A program made the position numbers and the translations under genes. Positions 46,901 to 54,639 of a stretch of 64,000 nucleotides of DNA are shown one piece after another (within the stretch, counting starts at the first letter, position 1; each line of letters begins with the position of its first letter). The DNA lies in contig JAFVRN010000038.1 in NCBI GenBank assembly GCA_017504265.1, forward strand, positions 101,630 to 165,629, in the 5' to 3' direction. The stretch is from Alistipes sp. Its GTDB lineage: Bacteria > Bacteroidota > Bacteroidia > Bacteroidales > Rikenellaceae. Under the pieces are notes generated by a model, which saw only the letters and a list, made by a program, of their open reading frames with translations, was not told the DNA's origin and did no database searches.

Positions 46901-46935
46901 CGATGCGATATAGCATATCTCGAAATGTTAAACAT
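43912..46935 (-). CDS. RND efflux transporter permease subunit
   Basis: This 1007-aa inner-membrane pump has twelve membrane helices and two large periplasmic loops, in the AcrB order. The N-terminal pattern is IKSAVVTASYPGATPDEVEA. The TM4 proton-relay motif reads GMLVDNAIVVEDN, so the Asp-Asp pair of AcrB is Asp403-Asn404. TM10 keeps the Lys (MNVKNGVIL). The substrate is unknown: drugs, bile salts or metals are possible. The Asp-Asn form also occurs in other RND subgroups. It lies between the adaptor (11-base gap) and TolC genes. Confidence 0.92.
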   Translation of the reverse strand: MFNISRYAISHRTIIRFLLAVMLLGGVYAFIYLGKREDSTFTIKSAVVTASYPGATPDEVEAYLTEPLERELRTLSSVYKITSESHFGYSRLVVELHPATPSRRIAQLWDELRRKIENVSALLPEGVGDISVADDYGDVYGLYYALISDGGYSWDELRSSAQSIVSKLYTVSGVEKAILCGEQSPEINIVIAPSKLAAFDLTPEDVAAAIAEQGAVVGSGIRQAGDIDIIILEGSVYDSIEDIENLLLFASDGKQYRLGDVADISKGYKEPSSVIFKVDGRNAIGIAVASDPEMDIVAVGDAVDRVLSEAEYTLPLGISIVSLYPENLIAKRANYDFLLNLVESLVIVVILIMLFMGIRAGIIVGSSLLFAIGGTLLIMYLFGVTLNRTSLAGFIIAMGMLVDNAIVVEDNIEGAMRRGVPLVKAAVSGATQPRWALLSATLIAIISFLPLQLAPTSVAEIIRPLFVVISVSLLLSWLLAITQVPEMSVSLLRSVSLRSSLSRRVWFERLVAMLLSHRLLTLCVVIALFVLSLWTMSRMPQNFFPQLSKAYFRADMLLPEGYDIASTQKELDRMTGWLLQQPEVKRVSSVAGATPPRYYLASSSYADRPNYGNLLVELYSPKSTANVEQHFDEWVVANMPDVWLRSSLFKLSPVPDATIEIGFIGDDIDTLKRLTAQAMDIMSRNGLTRNVRNSWTNRVAVWQPHYSQIKGQRIGVTRGSLLRSLDIAVSGLRVASYREGDISMPVLLRSQPSADSSLMAVETMPVFSRSGKGYSIEQASSGFEFSFENSVIKRINSERVMMAQCDPKRGVNTLQLLDELMADLSSEVVLPEGYRMQPYGEEQSREESNEALMSKLPITLLLIFVLLLLLFGNYRDPLIVLLTIPFIFLGVVLGLSLTGKMFDFFSLLGLLGLVGMNVKNGVILISRITELRGKGVAPAEAVVRAASDRFVPVVAASATTVLALIPLLFDSMFGSMAATIMGGLVVATLLVLMILPVVYSLFYRIKL

Positions 46936-46946
46936 AGCACCACATA

Positions 46947-47978
46947 TTAGTTCAATACTCGCACTCTATCGCCTTCGTTGAGCTGATACACACCGGCAGA
47001 TACCACCCTATCGCCTGCCCTTACGCCATATAGCACCACTATACTATCGCGTCCGATAGGCGAACCGAGTTTTACCTCGGTGCTATGCACCCTATCATCA
47101 TCGCCTACAACCCATACATAATTACCTCCGGTGGCAGGCGCATATATCGAAGTGAGAGGCAATACCACTGTCAATCTATCGCTCTCGGGCATAGTGACCG
47201 TTGCAATGCAGGTCATACCTGGCGATATCTTATAGCGCGCCGTATCTACATCCACCAGGCGTAGCGATACCGGAAAGCCATAAGCATCGGACGAGGTACG
47301 TGCAAAGCTCTTGATAACGGCCGTAAAGTGCATATCGGGATAGGCATCAAAGACCACGGTATAGTGTGTCGTAGACTTAGAAAGCTCCGCAACAAGGCTC
47401 TCGGGGGCTGTAAATCCCACGGTAGTACTCACAGGATTAACAATACGTACCACCGTCTCTCCCGAGGCAACACGTTGGAAGGCATCTACATATGTGCGCT
47501 CGATAACGCCATCAAACGGAGCAGTAATACGTGTATCGGAGAGCAAATCCAGACTGTTTTCATATGCCGAGCGTGCCTGAGCCACACTCGACTCGATGGA
47601 CTCTACCTCTTGCAGGGATACGGCATCGTGTTCCAACAACCTATTGGCACGATGCAGACGCGATTGCAGCTCATCGTATGCCGCCTTAGCAGCATCTACC
47701 TGCAATCGCACATCCCTATCATCGAGTTCGGCAAGAAGCGCACCACGACGGACATACATACCCTTGGCGACGGGGACATCAATAACTCGACCACCAATCT
47801 TAAATGCAAGGTTAGAGGCATCATCGGCAGTACTTAGGGCGGCAAAGTCACGACTTATGTGCGTGAGCGACGAGGCGACGACGCACTTTACAGAACGTGG
47901 CTCACGGCTATGTGTACCCTGCTCACCACGACAACTAAGAATAGTTGCTATAAGTATGAAAAAGAGTATTCTGCGCAT
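46947..47978 (-). CDS. RND efflux periplasmic adaptor (membrane fusion protein)
   Basis: This 343-aa lipoprotein (lipobox-like ILSC, Cys16) bridges the pump and the TolC channel. The family order is visible. A barrel-sandwich half is GRVIDVPVAKGMYVRRGALL, next comes a short helical hairpin (about 80-125), and the second lipoyl half is SDTRITAPFDGVIERTYVD. Beta-barrel and membrane-proximal domains end the protein (GVRAGDRVVSAGVYQLNEGD). It is the first gene of the pump operon, and a hairpin with T-run ends 3 bases before its ATG. Confidence 0.92.
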   Translation of the reverse strand: MRRILFFILIATILSCRGEQGTHSREPRSVKCVVASSLTHISRDFAALSTADDASNLAFKIGGRVIDVPVAKGMYVRRGALLAELDDRDVRLQVDAAKAAYDELQSRLHRANRLLEHDAVSLQEVESIESSVAQARSAYENSLDLLSDTRITAPFDGVIERTYVDAFQRVASGETVVRIVNPVSTTVGFTAPESLVAELSKSTTHYTVVFDAYPDMHFTAVIKSFARTSSDAYGFPVSLRLVDVDTARYKISPGMTCIATVTMPESDRLTVVLPLTSIYAPATGGNYVWVVGDDDRVHSTEVKLGSPIGRDSIVVLYGVRAGDRVVSAGVYQLNEGDRVRVLN

Positions 47979-47981
47979 AAC

Positions 47982-48017
47982 AAAAAAATTGACCTGTTCT
48001 TAAAAAACAGGTCAATT
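47982..48017 (-). terminator. Terminator/attenuator-like hairpin between DoxX gene and efflux operon
   Basis: On the minus strand, AATTGACCTGTT pairs perfectly with AACAGGTCAATT (12 bp) around a 7-base loop. A run of seven T follows and then the adaptor ATG. It can end the suf-tmk-DoxX transcript, or act as an attenuator for the pump. Confidence 0.8.
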
Positions 48018-48045
48018 ATCTTGCCAAAAGATAGCCGTCGCGGTT

Positions 48046-49119
48046 CTACATATCGCAGATGTTATACTTACTCTCTATTCTTCCATTATCGAGTATCAGC
48101 ACACCCACATCGGCGCGTATCATAGAGCGAAGCGTCATAGCATCCACATAGTACCATTCCGACTCTATGACATCCTTGATATCGGAATATTCTGCCGATG
48201 TAAGTACTACAACGCGACAATTATCATATTTTTCATAGAGAGCATCAATAGCGTTCTTAGTTTTATCCCCGAACGAGGCAACCGATATCACAAGCCATAT
48301 CTGAGGGCCATCATACATAAGCAACTCCTGCGCAACATCCCGACCCTCGCTATCGTATATGGCAAAGTCGCCAAAGCGCAACTCGTCGGCACCACCTTGT
48401 ACGGTAACGGCATCAATAAACTGCAAATCGTCACGCAACCAGCACTCTGCATCGTCTGCGGCAAAGCGATACTCCTCACCACTATACTTATCAACAAAAC
48501 GCAGCTTAGTATGTGTCGCGTTAGCCATGCGTTCACGCTCCGTGATAATCTCCTCTCGAAGATTTACTCCCTCGCCATAGGGCATAAAGTCGATGATAGG
48601 CAGATGGCGCAACACATATATATTAAGAAGTATCGACAGAGAAAATATCACCGCAGCCATTAGCCACTGTAACACACGAGGCATCCCACTCCGACCTCCT
48701 CTTTGGCATAGGAGTAAGGCCATTGGGAGCATAACGATATTTTTCAGCAACGTAGCCATAGGCGACAGATACAAAGCATCACCAAAACAGCCGCAATCGC
48801 CAATAGGCAACACCGTTGCATTCAGCAGCGTGATAACGGTGAACACCGTAAGCATCACAACGGCGATAGTCGAAGTGACTACCGTAAGAAGATTGAACAA
48901 CAGTAATAGTCCAAGCGTAAGCTCCACAGCACCCAGCAATACTGCAACAGGCGTAGCGAGCATATCGAAAGAGCCGAATCCAAAGGCTGCAAAATACTTT
49001 TCCACATATATGGCCGTACCGACCGTATCGAAGCTCTTGACAGCACCCGAAAAGAGAAATACTGCGCCAAGGATATAGCGCAGTAACAAAGTGGTATATT
49101 TCCGGTATTTGGCGTTCAT
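48046..49119 (-). CDS. DoxX-like membrane protein of the BT_3928 family
   Basis: This 357-aa protein has four N-terminal helices in the DoxX/MauE-like pattern (RYILGAVFLFSGAVKSFDTV, then LLGAVELTLGLLLLFNLLT and PIGDCGCFGDALYLSP). A fifth helix follows, then a soluble C-terminal domain (about 185-357) with a thioredoxin-like feel but no CxxC active site. BT_3928-type proteins are conserved in Bacteroidota; the role is unknown, with links to redox chemistry proposed for DoxX relatives. It is the last gene of the suf-tmk unit. Confidence 0.78.
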   Translation of the reverse strand: MNAKYRKYTTLLLRYILGAVFLFSGAVKSFDTVGTAIYVEKYFAAFGFGSFDMLATPVAVLLGAVELTLGLLLLFNLLTVVTSTIAVVMLTVFTVITLLNATVLPIGDCGCFGDALYLSPMATLLKNIVMLPMALLLCQRGGRSGMPRVLQWLMAAVIFSLSILLNIYVLRHLPIIDFMPYGEGVNLREEIITERERMANATHTKLRFVDKYSGEEYRFAADDAECWLRDDLQFIDAVTVQGGADELRFGDFAIYDSEGRDVAQELLMYDGPQIWLVISVASFGDKTKNAIDALYEKYDNCRVVVLTSAEYSDIKDVIESEWYYVDAMTLRSMIRADVGVLILDNGRIESKYNICDM

Positions 49120-49125
49120 AACATT

Positions 49126-49803
49126 TTAGATGAGTGGAGCGAGGAACTGCATAATACGCTCGTATATAGTATCGGGCGTAGCCATAGCTCCATCATCGGA
49201 TGAGCACTCCACAACACGCAGGTCATCGCCAACCGCTGCCGACTCAATGTATACCTCACGTACACGACGTTGCAGGTCTAACGATGCCTCATGTATATCA
49301 CGGCCACCTTGCAGATAGGCTCTATCATCGCCCTCACGCGCCTCACTCAACTTACGCTCGGTAAACGAAAATGGCACATCCAAGAATAGCGAAACATCGG
49401 GACGAGGGATGGCGAACTCCTCGTATTCGGTATGCAGTATCCACTCGCGCAGTCTGCATCGCTCTTCATAGTCACTCAGTTTGGCACACTGGTAGCCTAT
49501 ATTCGAATATACATATCTATCGACAATAACCACCTTGCCTGCCGCCAGCCAGCCCTTGATAATTGAGGCTGCATTGGCTCTATCGCCCGCATACAGCAAT
49601 GCCACAAGATAGGGGTTAACCTGCTCCACAGAGCCAAGCTCACCACGTAGAAAACGCGCTATAAGCTCGCCATATACCGGAGCATCGAAGCGAGGAAAAT
49701 GCAGATATTCACACTCCACGCCACGACGACGAAACATATCCGTAAGTTTCGCTATCTGGGTTGATTTACCGGCACCATCAAGGCCTTCAAGTACTATAAA
49801 CAT
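49126..49803 (-). CDS. tmk: Thymidylate kinase
   Basis: This 225-aa enzyme phosphorylates dTMP to dTDP. The P-loop is LEGLDGAGKSTQIAKL, the substrate motif is FPRFDAPVYG, DRYVYSNIGYQ is the DR[YF] signature, and a lid segment SEAREGDDRAYLQ follows. Length is typical. It follows sufS by 12 bases and precedes the DoxX gene by 6, so it travels with the suf operon. Confidence 0.94.
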   Translation of the reverse strand: MFIVLEGLDGAGKSTQIAKLTDMFRRRGVECEYLHFPRFDAPVYGELIARFLRGELGSVEQVNPYLVALLYAGDRANAASIIKGWLAAGKVVIVDRYVYSNIGYQCAKLSDYEERCRLREWILHTEYEEFAIPRPDVSLFLDVPFSFTERKLSEAREGDDRAYLQGGRDIHEASLDLQRRVREVYIESAAVGDDLRVVECSSDDGAMATPDTIYERIMQFLAPLI

Positions 49804-49815
49804 ATTTATTGGGTT

Positions 49816-51033
49816 TTATCGTAGCATTTTTACGGCACGCTCAACACCGCAAGCAAGCACCTCCACCTCTTCCAGGCTGTTATACATACCTATCGAGGCT
49901 CGGCACATGCCAGGTACTCCGAAGTGGGTCATAACAGGCTCCGCACAATGATGCCCCGTACGTATTGCGACACCAAGCTTATCGAGTATCATACCCACAT
50001 CGTAGGGATGTGTTCCATCGACCGTAAACGACACCAAAGGACAGCGTCGTGGTGCTGAGCCATAGATACGTAATCCATCTATGCGGCTGAGACGCTCGGT
50101 CATATGGCGCAGAAGCATCTGCTCATGCTCCTCTATATGCTCCATACCGATAGAGCTGACATACTCCATAGCCTCGGCCAATGCCACCGCACCGATAAAG
50201 TTGGATGTACCCGCCTCGAACTTCAAGGGCAACGGCGCATATGTGGTACGCGCAAAGGTAACCTTATCTACCATATCGCCACCACCCATATATGGCGGCA
50301 TAGACTCCAACAACTCCCTGCGGCCATATAGCACACCGATACCTGTTGGGCCATAGAGTTTATGTCCGGAAAAGGCATAGAAGTCATAACCACGCGCTGC
50401 AACATCACCGCCACCGTGCACGATACCCTGACAGCCATCGACCATAACAACAGCATTGACGGCATGTGCAGCATCAACGATAGGTCTAAGGTCGGGCATC
50501 GTAGCAATAGTATTCGAGGCCTCGGTAACGGCTACAAGACGTGTACGCTCATCTATAAGCTCCGAAAGCATATCTACACGCAACTCTCCGTTATCGTCAA
50601 AGGGTAATAGACGTAGCTCGGCACCATGACGCTCGGCAGCAAGCTGCCAAGGGACTATATTGGAGTGGTGCTCCATCTCCGAAACCACAATATTATCACC
50701 CGATTTCAAATAGCGTGCGCTCCACGATGTAGCCACCAGATTTATCGACATCGTAGCACCCGAGGTGAAGATAATCTCCTCACGATGCTGCGCACCGATG
50801 AAGGCTCGTACCCTCTCGCGTGCAGCCTCATATTTATCGGTCATAACACCCGAAAGGTGGTGCACACCACGATGTATATTGGCATTATGCTCACGCATTA
50901 GCTCCGAGCATAGGTCGATAACCCTCGTAGGCTTCTGCGCCGTAGCTCCGCTATCGAAATAGACCAGCTGGCGACCATTAACCTTACGACCCAATATCGG
51001 GAAATCTGCACGTATTTTGTCTATATCAAACAT
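49816..51033 (-). CDS. sufS: Cysteine desulfurase SufS
   Basis: This 405-aa class V PLP enzyme releases sulfur from cysteine for Fe-S cluster assembly. The PLP lysine is Lys225 in YAFSGHKLYGPTG, and the active-site cysteine is in AIRTGHHCAEP near residue 360. The PLP-binding MEHHSNIVPW and DGCQ motifs are present. Its start is 2 bases after the sufD stop. A sulfur-transfer partner SufE or SufU is not encoded nearby. Confidence 0.94.
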   Translation of the reverse strand: MFDIDKIRADFPILGRKVNGRQLVYFDSGATAQKPTRVIDLCSELMREHNANIHRGVHHLSGVMTDKYEAARERVRAFIGAQHREEIIFTSGATMSINLVATSWSARYLKSGDNIVVSEMEHHSNIVPWQLAAERHGAELRLLPFDDNGELRVDMLSELIDERTRLVAVTEASNTIATMPDLRPIVDAAHAVNAVVMVDGCQGIVHGGGDVAARGYDFYAFSGHKLYGPTGIGVLYGRRELLESMPPYMGGGDMVDKVTFARTTYAPLPLKFEAGTSNFIGAVALAEAMEYVSSIGMEHIEEHEQMLLRHMTERLSRIDGLRIYGSAPRRCPLVSFTVDGTHPYDVGMILDKLGVAIRTGHHCAEPVMTHFGVPGMCRASIGMYNSLEEVEVLACGVERAVKMLR

Positions 51034-51035
51034 CG

Positions 51036-51839
51036 CTATAACGAGTTAAACTTCACCGAAAGCAGCTCCTCAAGGGGTTCAACAAGGCTCTCTATCGAGG
51101 CGTGTAAAACGACATCCGAGATAAAGCCTTCAATCTGTAAACGCTTAGCATCGGCAAGGCTCAGACCTCGCTGACGCATATACAATATGGCATCTGCATC
51201 CATCTGCCCAACCGTTGCACCATGGCTACATTTCACATCGTCTGCATATATCTCCAATTGTGGGAGTGTCTCGATATGGGCATCGCCGATAACGATGTTG
51301 CGACTCGACTGCGCCGAGTCGGTATGCTGCGCATCGGGAGCAACATATACCAGGCCCGAGAAACTACCGTGAGCCTTACCCGAAGCGACACCCTTAACCG
51401 ATGTGCGTGACACGCAATCTGCCGAGAGATGATTTACATCGACCGTGACACTACCCTGCTCCTCAGCTGTAAGGATAAACGCACCATTTAGCTCGAAGCG
51501 GGCTCCAGCCGCAACAAGGCTCGCAGCGACACGCATATCCGAGGGCGAGAGTACTATCTGCGTCATACGACACTCGGCATCTGCACCAACGGCCACAGAT
51601 AGCTGCATAGCACTACGCTCTGTAACAACCTCCACAATACGCAGATGTGCGCCACGTTCTATCTCTATATCGAGGTTTACGGCCAACGCCTTATCCACTA
51701 TCAGCAACTCAACGTCGGCACCCTCTTCAATACGTATATCCATATCCTCTTCGGGTTGGATATACCATCGTCCCGATGTCGCACAACAACCCCGAGATAG
51801 AGGCTGTGCAGCCATCTTATCTATGATTCGCTGTGTCAT
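51036..51839 (-). CDS. sufD: Compact SufD, Fe-S scaffold subunit
   Basis: At 267 aa this is much shorter than usual SufD proteins (roughly 400-450 aa). The beta-helical core and C-terminal helices are intact, with the hallmark KCSHGATVGQMDADAILYMR and SRNIVIGDAHIETLPQL. The N-terminal helical domain is absent, and with only 2 bases between the sufC stop and this ATG there is no room for it. SufD joins SufB and SufC in the SufBC2D scaffold. Function is probably retained, since the key Cys and His are present. Confidence 0.88.
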   Translation of the reverse strand: MTQRIIDKMAAQPLSRGCCATSGRWYIQPEEDMDIRIEEGADVELLIVDKALAVNLDIEIERGAHLRIVEVVTERSAMQLSVAVGADAECRMTQIVLSPSDMRVAASLVAAGARFELNGAFILTAEEQGSVTVDVNHLSADCVSRTSVKGVASGKAHGSFSGLVYVAPDAQHTDSAQSSRNIVIGDAHIETLPQLEIYADDVKCSHGATVGQMDADAILYMRQRGLSLADAKRLQIEGFISDVVLHASIESLVEPLEELLSVKFNSL

Positions 51840-51841
51840 CG

Positions 51842-52597
51842 TTACTCCTCCTTATAATCGTTTATAAGCCAGTCGTAGCCCTCCTTTTCGAGTTTTAGAG
51901 CAAGGCTCTTATCTCCCGAATAGATTATGCGTCCCTTATACAAGACGTGAACGTAGTCAGGCACAATGTAGTCGAGCAATCGCTGATAGTGCGTGATAAC
52001 TATCGTAGCATTGTCGTCACGCTTCAAACGTGTGACTCCCGTAGCCACAATACGCAGTGCATCAATGTCAAGACCCGAGTCAGTCTCGTCAAGTATCGCC
52101 AACTTCGGATCGAGCATTGCCATCTGGAATATCTCGTTTTTCTTCTTCTCACCGCCCGAGAAGCCCTCATTTACGGCTCGCGATGTAAGCTTCGAGTCAA
52201 GCTCGACAATAGCACTCTTCTCGCGCATAAGTTTGAGGTATTCAGCCGCAGTCAATGGCTGCTCGCCACGATACTTACGATGTTCGTTTACAGCGAGTTT
52301 CATAAAATTAGCCATTGTAACTCCCGGAATCTCCACAGGATACTGGAAACCGAGGAATATACCCTTGCGTGAACGCTCCTCAATAGGCAGGTCGAGAAGC
52401 TCCTCGCCCATAAACTCCACCTTACCGGCTGTCACGGTAAACTTCTCGTTACCGGCCAACACCGATGCCAATGTAGACTTACCCGATCCGTTAGGTCCCA
52501 TTATGGCGTGTACCTCACCGGCTTTAACTGTCAGGTTTATACCCTTCAAAATCTCCTTGTCGCCAACCGAGGCGTGTAGATTTTCAACTTTAAGCAT
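51842..52597 (-). CDS. sufC: Fe-S assembly ATPase SufC
   Basis: This 251-aa ABC-type ATPase of the SufBCD scaffold has Walker A GPNGSGKSTLASVLAG and the SufC-specific signature GFSGGEKKKNEIFQM. Walker B is LAILDETDSGLD, followed by ITHYQRLLDYI. Full length. It is separated from sufB by 470 bases of repeats but is tightly packed with sufD and sufS. Confidence 0.95.
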   Translation of the reverse strand: MLKVENLHASVGDKEILKGINLTVKAGEVHAIMGPNGSGKSTLASVLAGNEKFTVTAGKVEFMGEELLDLPIEERSRKGIFLGFQYPVEIPGVTMANFMKLAVNEHRKYRGEQPLTAAEYLKLMREKSAIVELDSKLTSRAVNEGFSGGEKKKNEIFQMAMLDPKLAILDETDSGLDIDALRIVATGVTRLKRDDNATIVITHYQRLLDYIVPDYVHVLYKGRIIYSGDKSLALKLEKEGYDWLINDYKEE

Positions 52598-52725
52598 ATC
52601 TAATATCTCTTTTTGTTTTCTTCACTTGTTATGGTCGTATGGTCAACACAACACCCATCACACCCAACTACGCATGGGATACACATCACTCTTTCACGTT
52701 CAGACGTATTCCACGCAGGACGTAC

Positions 52726-53065
52726 TTTCCCATTCGAGGCAATGATTGAGAGCTCGAAGATGACCTCTTATCACAAAATTTCAAACAGCGGTTATACCTG
52801 AATTTTTGTCAGAAGAGGTTAGATTTGAGCTCGATTAAAATATTGACTCGGATGGGACATACTTCTGTATTTCCCATTCGGGGCAATGATTGAGAGTTCA
52901 AAGATGACCTCTTATCACAAAATATCAAACAGCGGTTATACCTAATTTTTGTCAGAAGAGGTTAGATTTGAGCTCGATTAAGATATTGACTCGGATGGGA
53001 CATACTTCTGTATTTCCCATTCGGGGCAATGATTGAGAGCTCGAAGATGACCTCTTATCACAAAA
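52726..53065. repeat. Tandem array of ~143-bp units, each an imperfect inverted repeat, inside the suf operon
   Basis: Two full copies and a partial third repeat with a period of 143-144 bases (copy starts near 52726, 52870 and 53013). Taken as folding elements, 52947-53065 and 52804-52922 are each about 119 bp. The outer 29-base arms share TTTTGT, AAGAGGT and GAGCTC blocks, with seven to eight mismatches. The inner stem GATGGGACATAC pairs with GTATTTCCCATTC around a 4-base loop. The third element has only its right arm (to 52778). A linker of about 24 bases separates elements. The first element begins 2 bases after the sufB stop. No ORF, promoter consensus or T-run is evident inside. The remaining 52598-52725 shows nothing recognisable. 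Confidence 0.9.
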
Positions 53066-53066
53066 A

Positions 53067-54512
53067 TTATCCCACGCTACCCTCCAAACTGATAGCCAAC
53101 AGCTTTTGCGCCTCCACAGCAAACTCCATAGGCAACTTAGACAAGACATCACGGGCATAGCCATTGACAATAAGACCTACGGCCTCCTCGGTAGCTATAC
53201 CTCGCTGGTTGCAGTAGAAGAGTTGATCTTCTGAGATCTTTGATGTGGTAGCTTCGTGCTCCAATACGGCAGTCGAATTATGACAGTCGATAACGGGGAA
53301 GGTATGTGCGCCACACTTGTCACCGATAAGTAGCGAGTCACACTGCGAGTAATTACGGGCATTCTCGGCGCGCTTTGCCACACGCACCAAACCACGATAC
53401 GCATTCTGTGAGCGACCCGCAGATATACCCTTAGAGACGATACGTGAACGGGTATTGCGTCCTAAATGTATCATCTTGGTACCCGTATCTGCCTGCTGGT
53501 AGTTGTTTGTCATTGCCACCGAATAGAACTCTCCCGATGAGTTATCACCCTGCAACACACAGCTGGGATACTTCCACGTAATAGCCGAACCTGTCTCTAC
53601 CTGTGTCCACGACAGATGTGCGCCCTCGCGACAGATGCCTCGCTTGGTCACGAAGTTATAGATACCGCCCTTGCCATCCTTATCGCCCGGATACCAATTC
53701 TGCACCGTGGAGTACTTAACGTCTGCATCCTTCTCCACCACAATCTCCACCACGGCTGCGTGCAACTGGTTCTCGTCACGACGAGGTGCTGTACAACCCT
53801 CCAAATAGCTCACATACGAGCCCTCATCGGCAACAATAAGGGTGCGCTCGAACTGTCCTGTACCCTCGGCATTGATGCGGAAATAGGTTGATAGCTCCAT
53901 AGGGCAACGCACACCCTTGGGTATATAGCAGAACGAACCGTCGCTAAATACCGCAGCATTGAGTGCGGCGTAGAAATTATCCTTATAGGGGACAACCGAG
54001 CCGAGATATTTCTGTATCAGCTCAGGGTGCTCCTTGATAGCCTCGGAGATTGAGCAGAAGATAATACCCTTTTCGGCAAGAGTATCACGGAACGTGGTCT
54101 TCACCGACACCGAGTCCATAACAGCATCGACAGCAACTCCTGCCAATGCCATCTGCTCCTCGAGGGGTATACCGAGCTTGTCGAAGGTACGCTTCAACTC
54201 GGGATCTACCTCGTCCATAGAGTTGAGCTTGGGTTTGGTCTTGGGTGCCGCATAATATATCACATCCTGGAAGTCAATCTCAGGGATGTCGAGGTGCGCC
54301 CACTTGGGATGCTCCATCGTCAGCCAGTAGCGGTATGCCTCCAAGCGGCGTTCCAACATCCACTCAGGCTCACCCTTCTTCTCCGAGATAAGACGTATGA
54401 CATCTTCGGAGAGTCCGCGACCAATGGTATCGGTCTCGATATCGGTCACGAAGCCATACTTGTAATCGCTCGTTTCAAGTTCTTGAAGTATATTTTTTGA
54501 ATCGTTTTCCAT
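53067..54512 (-). CDS. sufB: Fe-S cluster scaffold SufB
   Basis: This 481-aa protein starts at the ATG at 54512 ([20 protein letters not shown]); 17 in-frame residues upstream lie in the promoter and are excluded. Family features are [15 protein letters not shown], the cluster-region [19 protein letters not shown]-like stretch (here [20 protein letters not shown]), and [19 protein letters not shown]. SufB receives sulfur from SufS and builds the cluster with SufC and SufD. It heads the operon, and its stop codon is abutted by the repeat array. Confidence 0.95.
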   Translation of the reverse strand: MENDSKNILQELETSDYKYGFVTDIETDTIGRGLSEDVIRLISEKKGEPEWMLERRLEAYRYWLTMEHPKWAHLDIPEIDFQDVIYYAAPKTKPKLNSMDEVDPELKRTFDKLGIPLEEQMALAGVAVDAVMDSVSVKTTFRDTLAEKGIIFCSISEAIKEHPELIQKYLGSVVPYKDNFYAALNAAVFSDGSFCYIPKGVRCPMELSTYFRINAEGTGQFERTLIVADEGSYVSYLEGCTAPRRDENQLHAAVVEIVVEKDADVKYSTVQNWYPGDKDGKGGIYNFVTKRGICREGAHLSWTQVETGSAITWKYPSCVLQGDNSSGEFYSVAMTNNYQQADTGTKMIHLGRNTRSRIVSKGISAGRSQNAYRGLVRVAKRAENARNYSQCDSLLIGDKCGAHTFPVIDCHNSTAVLEHEATTSKISEDQLFYCNQRGIATEEAVGLIVNGYARDVLSKLPMEFAVEAQKLLAISLEGSVG

Positions 54513-54532
54513 TGCTCTTAATAAATAGTTCG

Positions 54533-54563
54533 CAAAGATATAAAAAATTATTAAGAAGAGCAA
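54533..54563 (-). promoter_or_regulatory. Promoter of the suf operon
   Basis: On the minus strand TTG (54563-54561), a 20-base spacer, then TATCTTTG (54540-54533). The leader would be about 15 bases. No IscR or SufR-type palindrome is obvious. Confidence 0.65.
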
Positions 54564-54639
54564 TTATATATCATATTTCGCCATAAAAATTAATTATAAC
54601 ACCATTAGATATACTAATGTAGTCATATCATAATAGGCC

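Noticed and set aside
52726-53065. Possible CRISPR array in the suf operon
   Set aside because: The repeats are contiguous units of 143-144 bases with near-identical linkers. There are no unique spacers of constant length and no cas genes nearby.
52952-53170. 72-codon ORF across the repeat array and the sufB end
   Set aside because: It overlaps sufB in another frame, extends through the repeat and has no meaningful composition.
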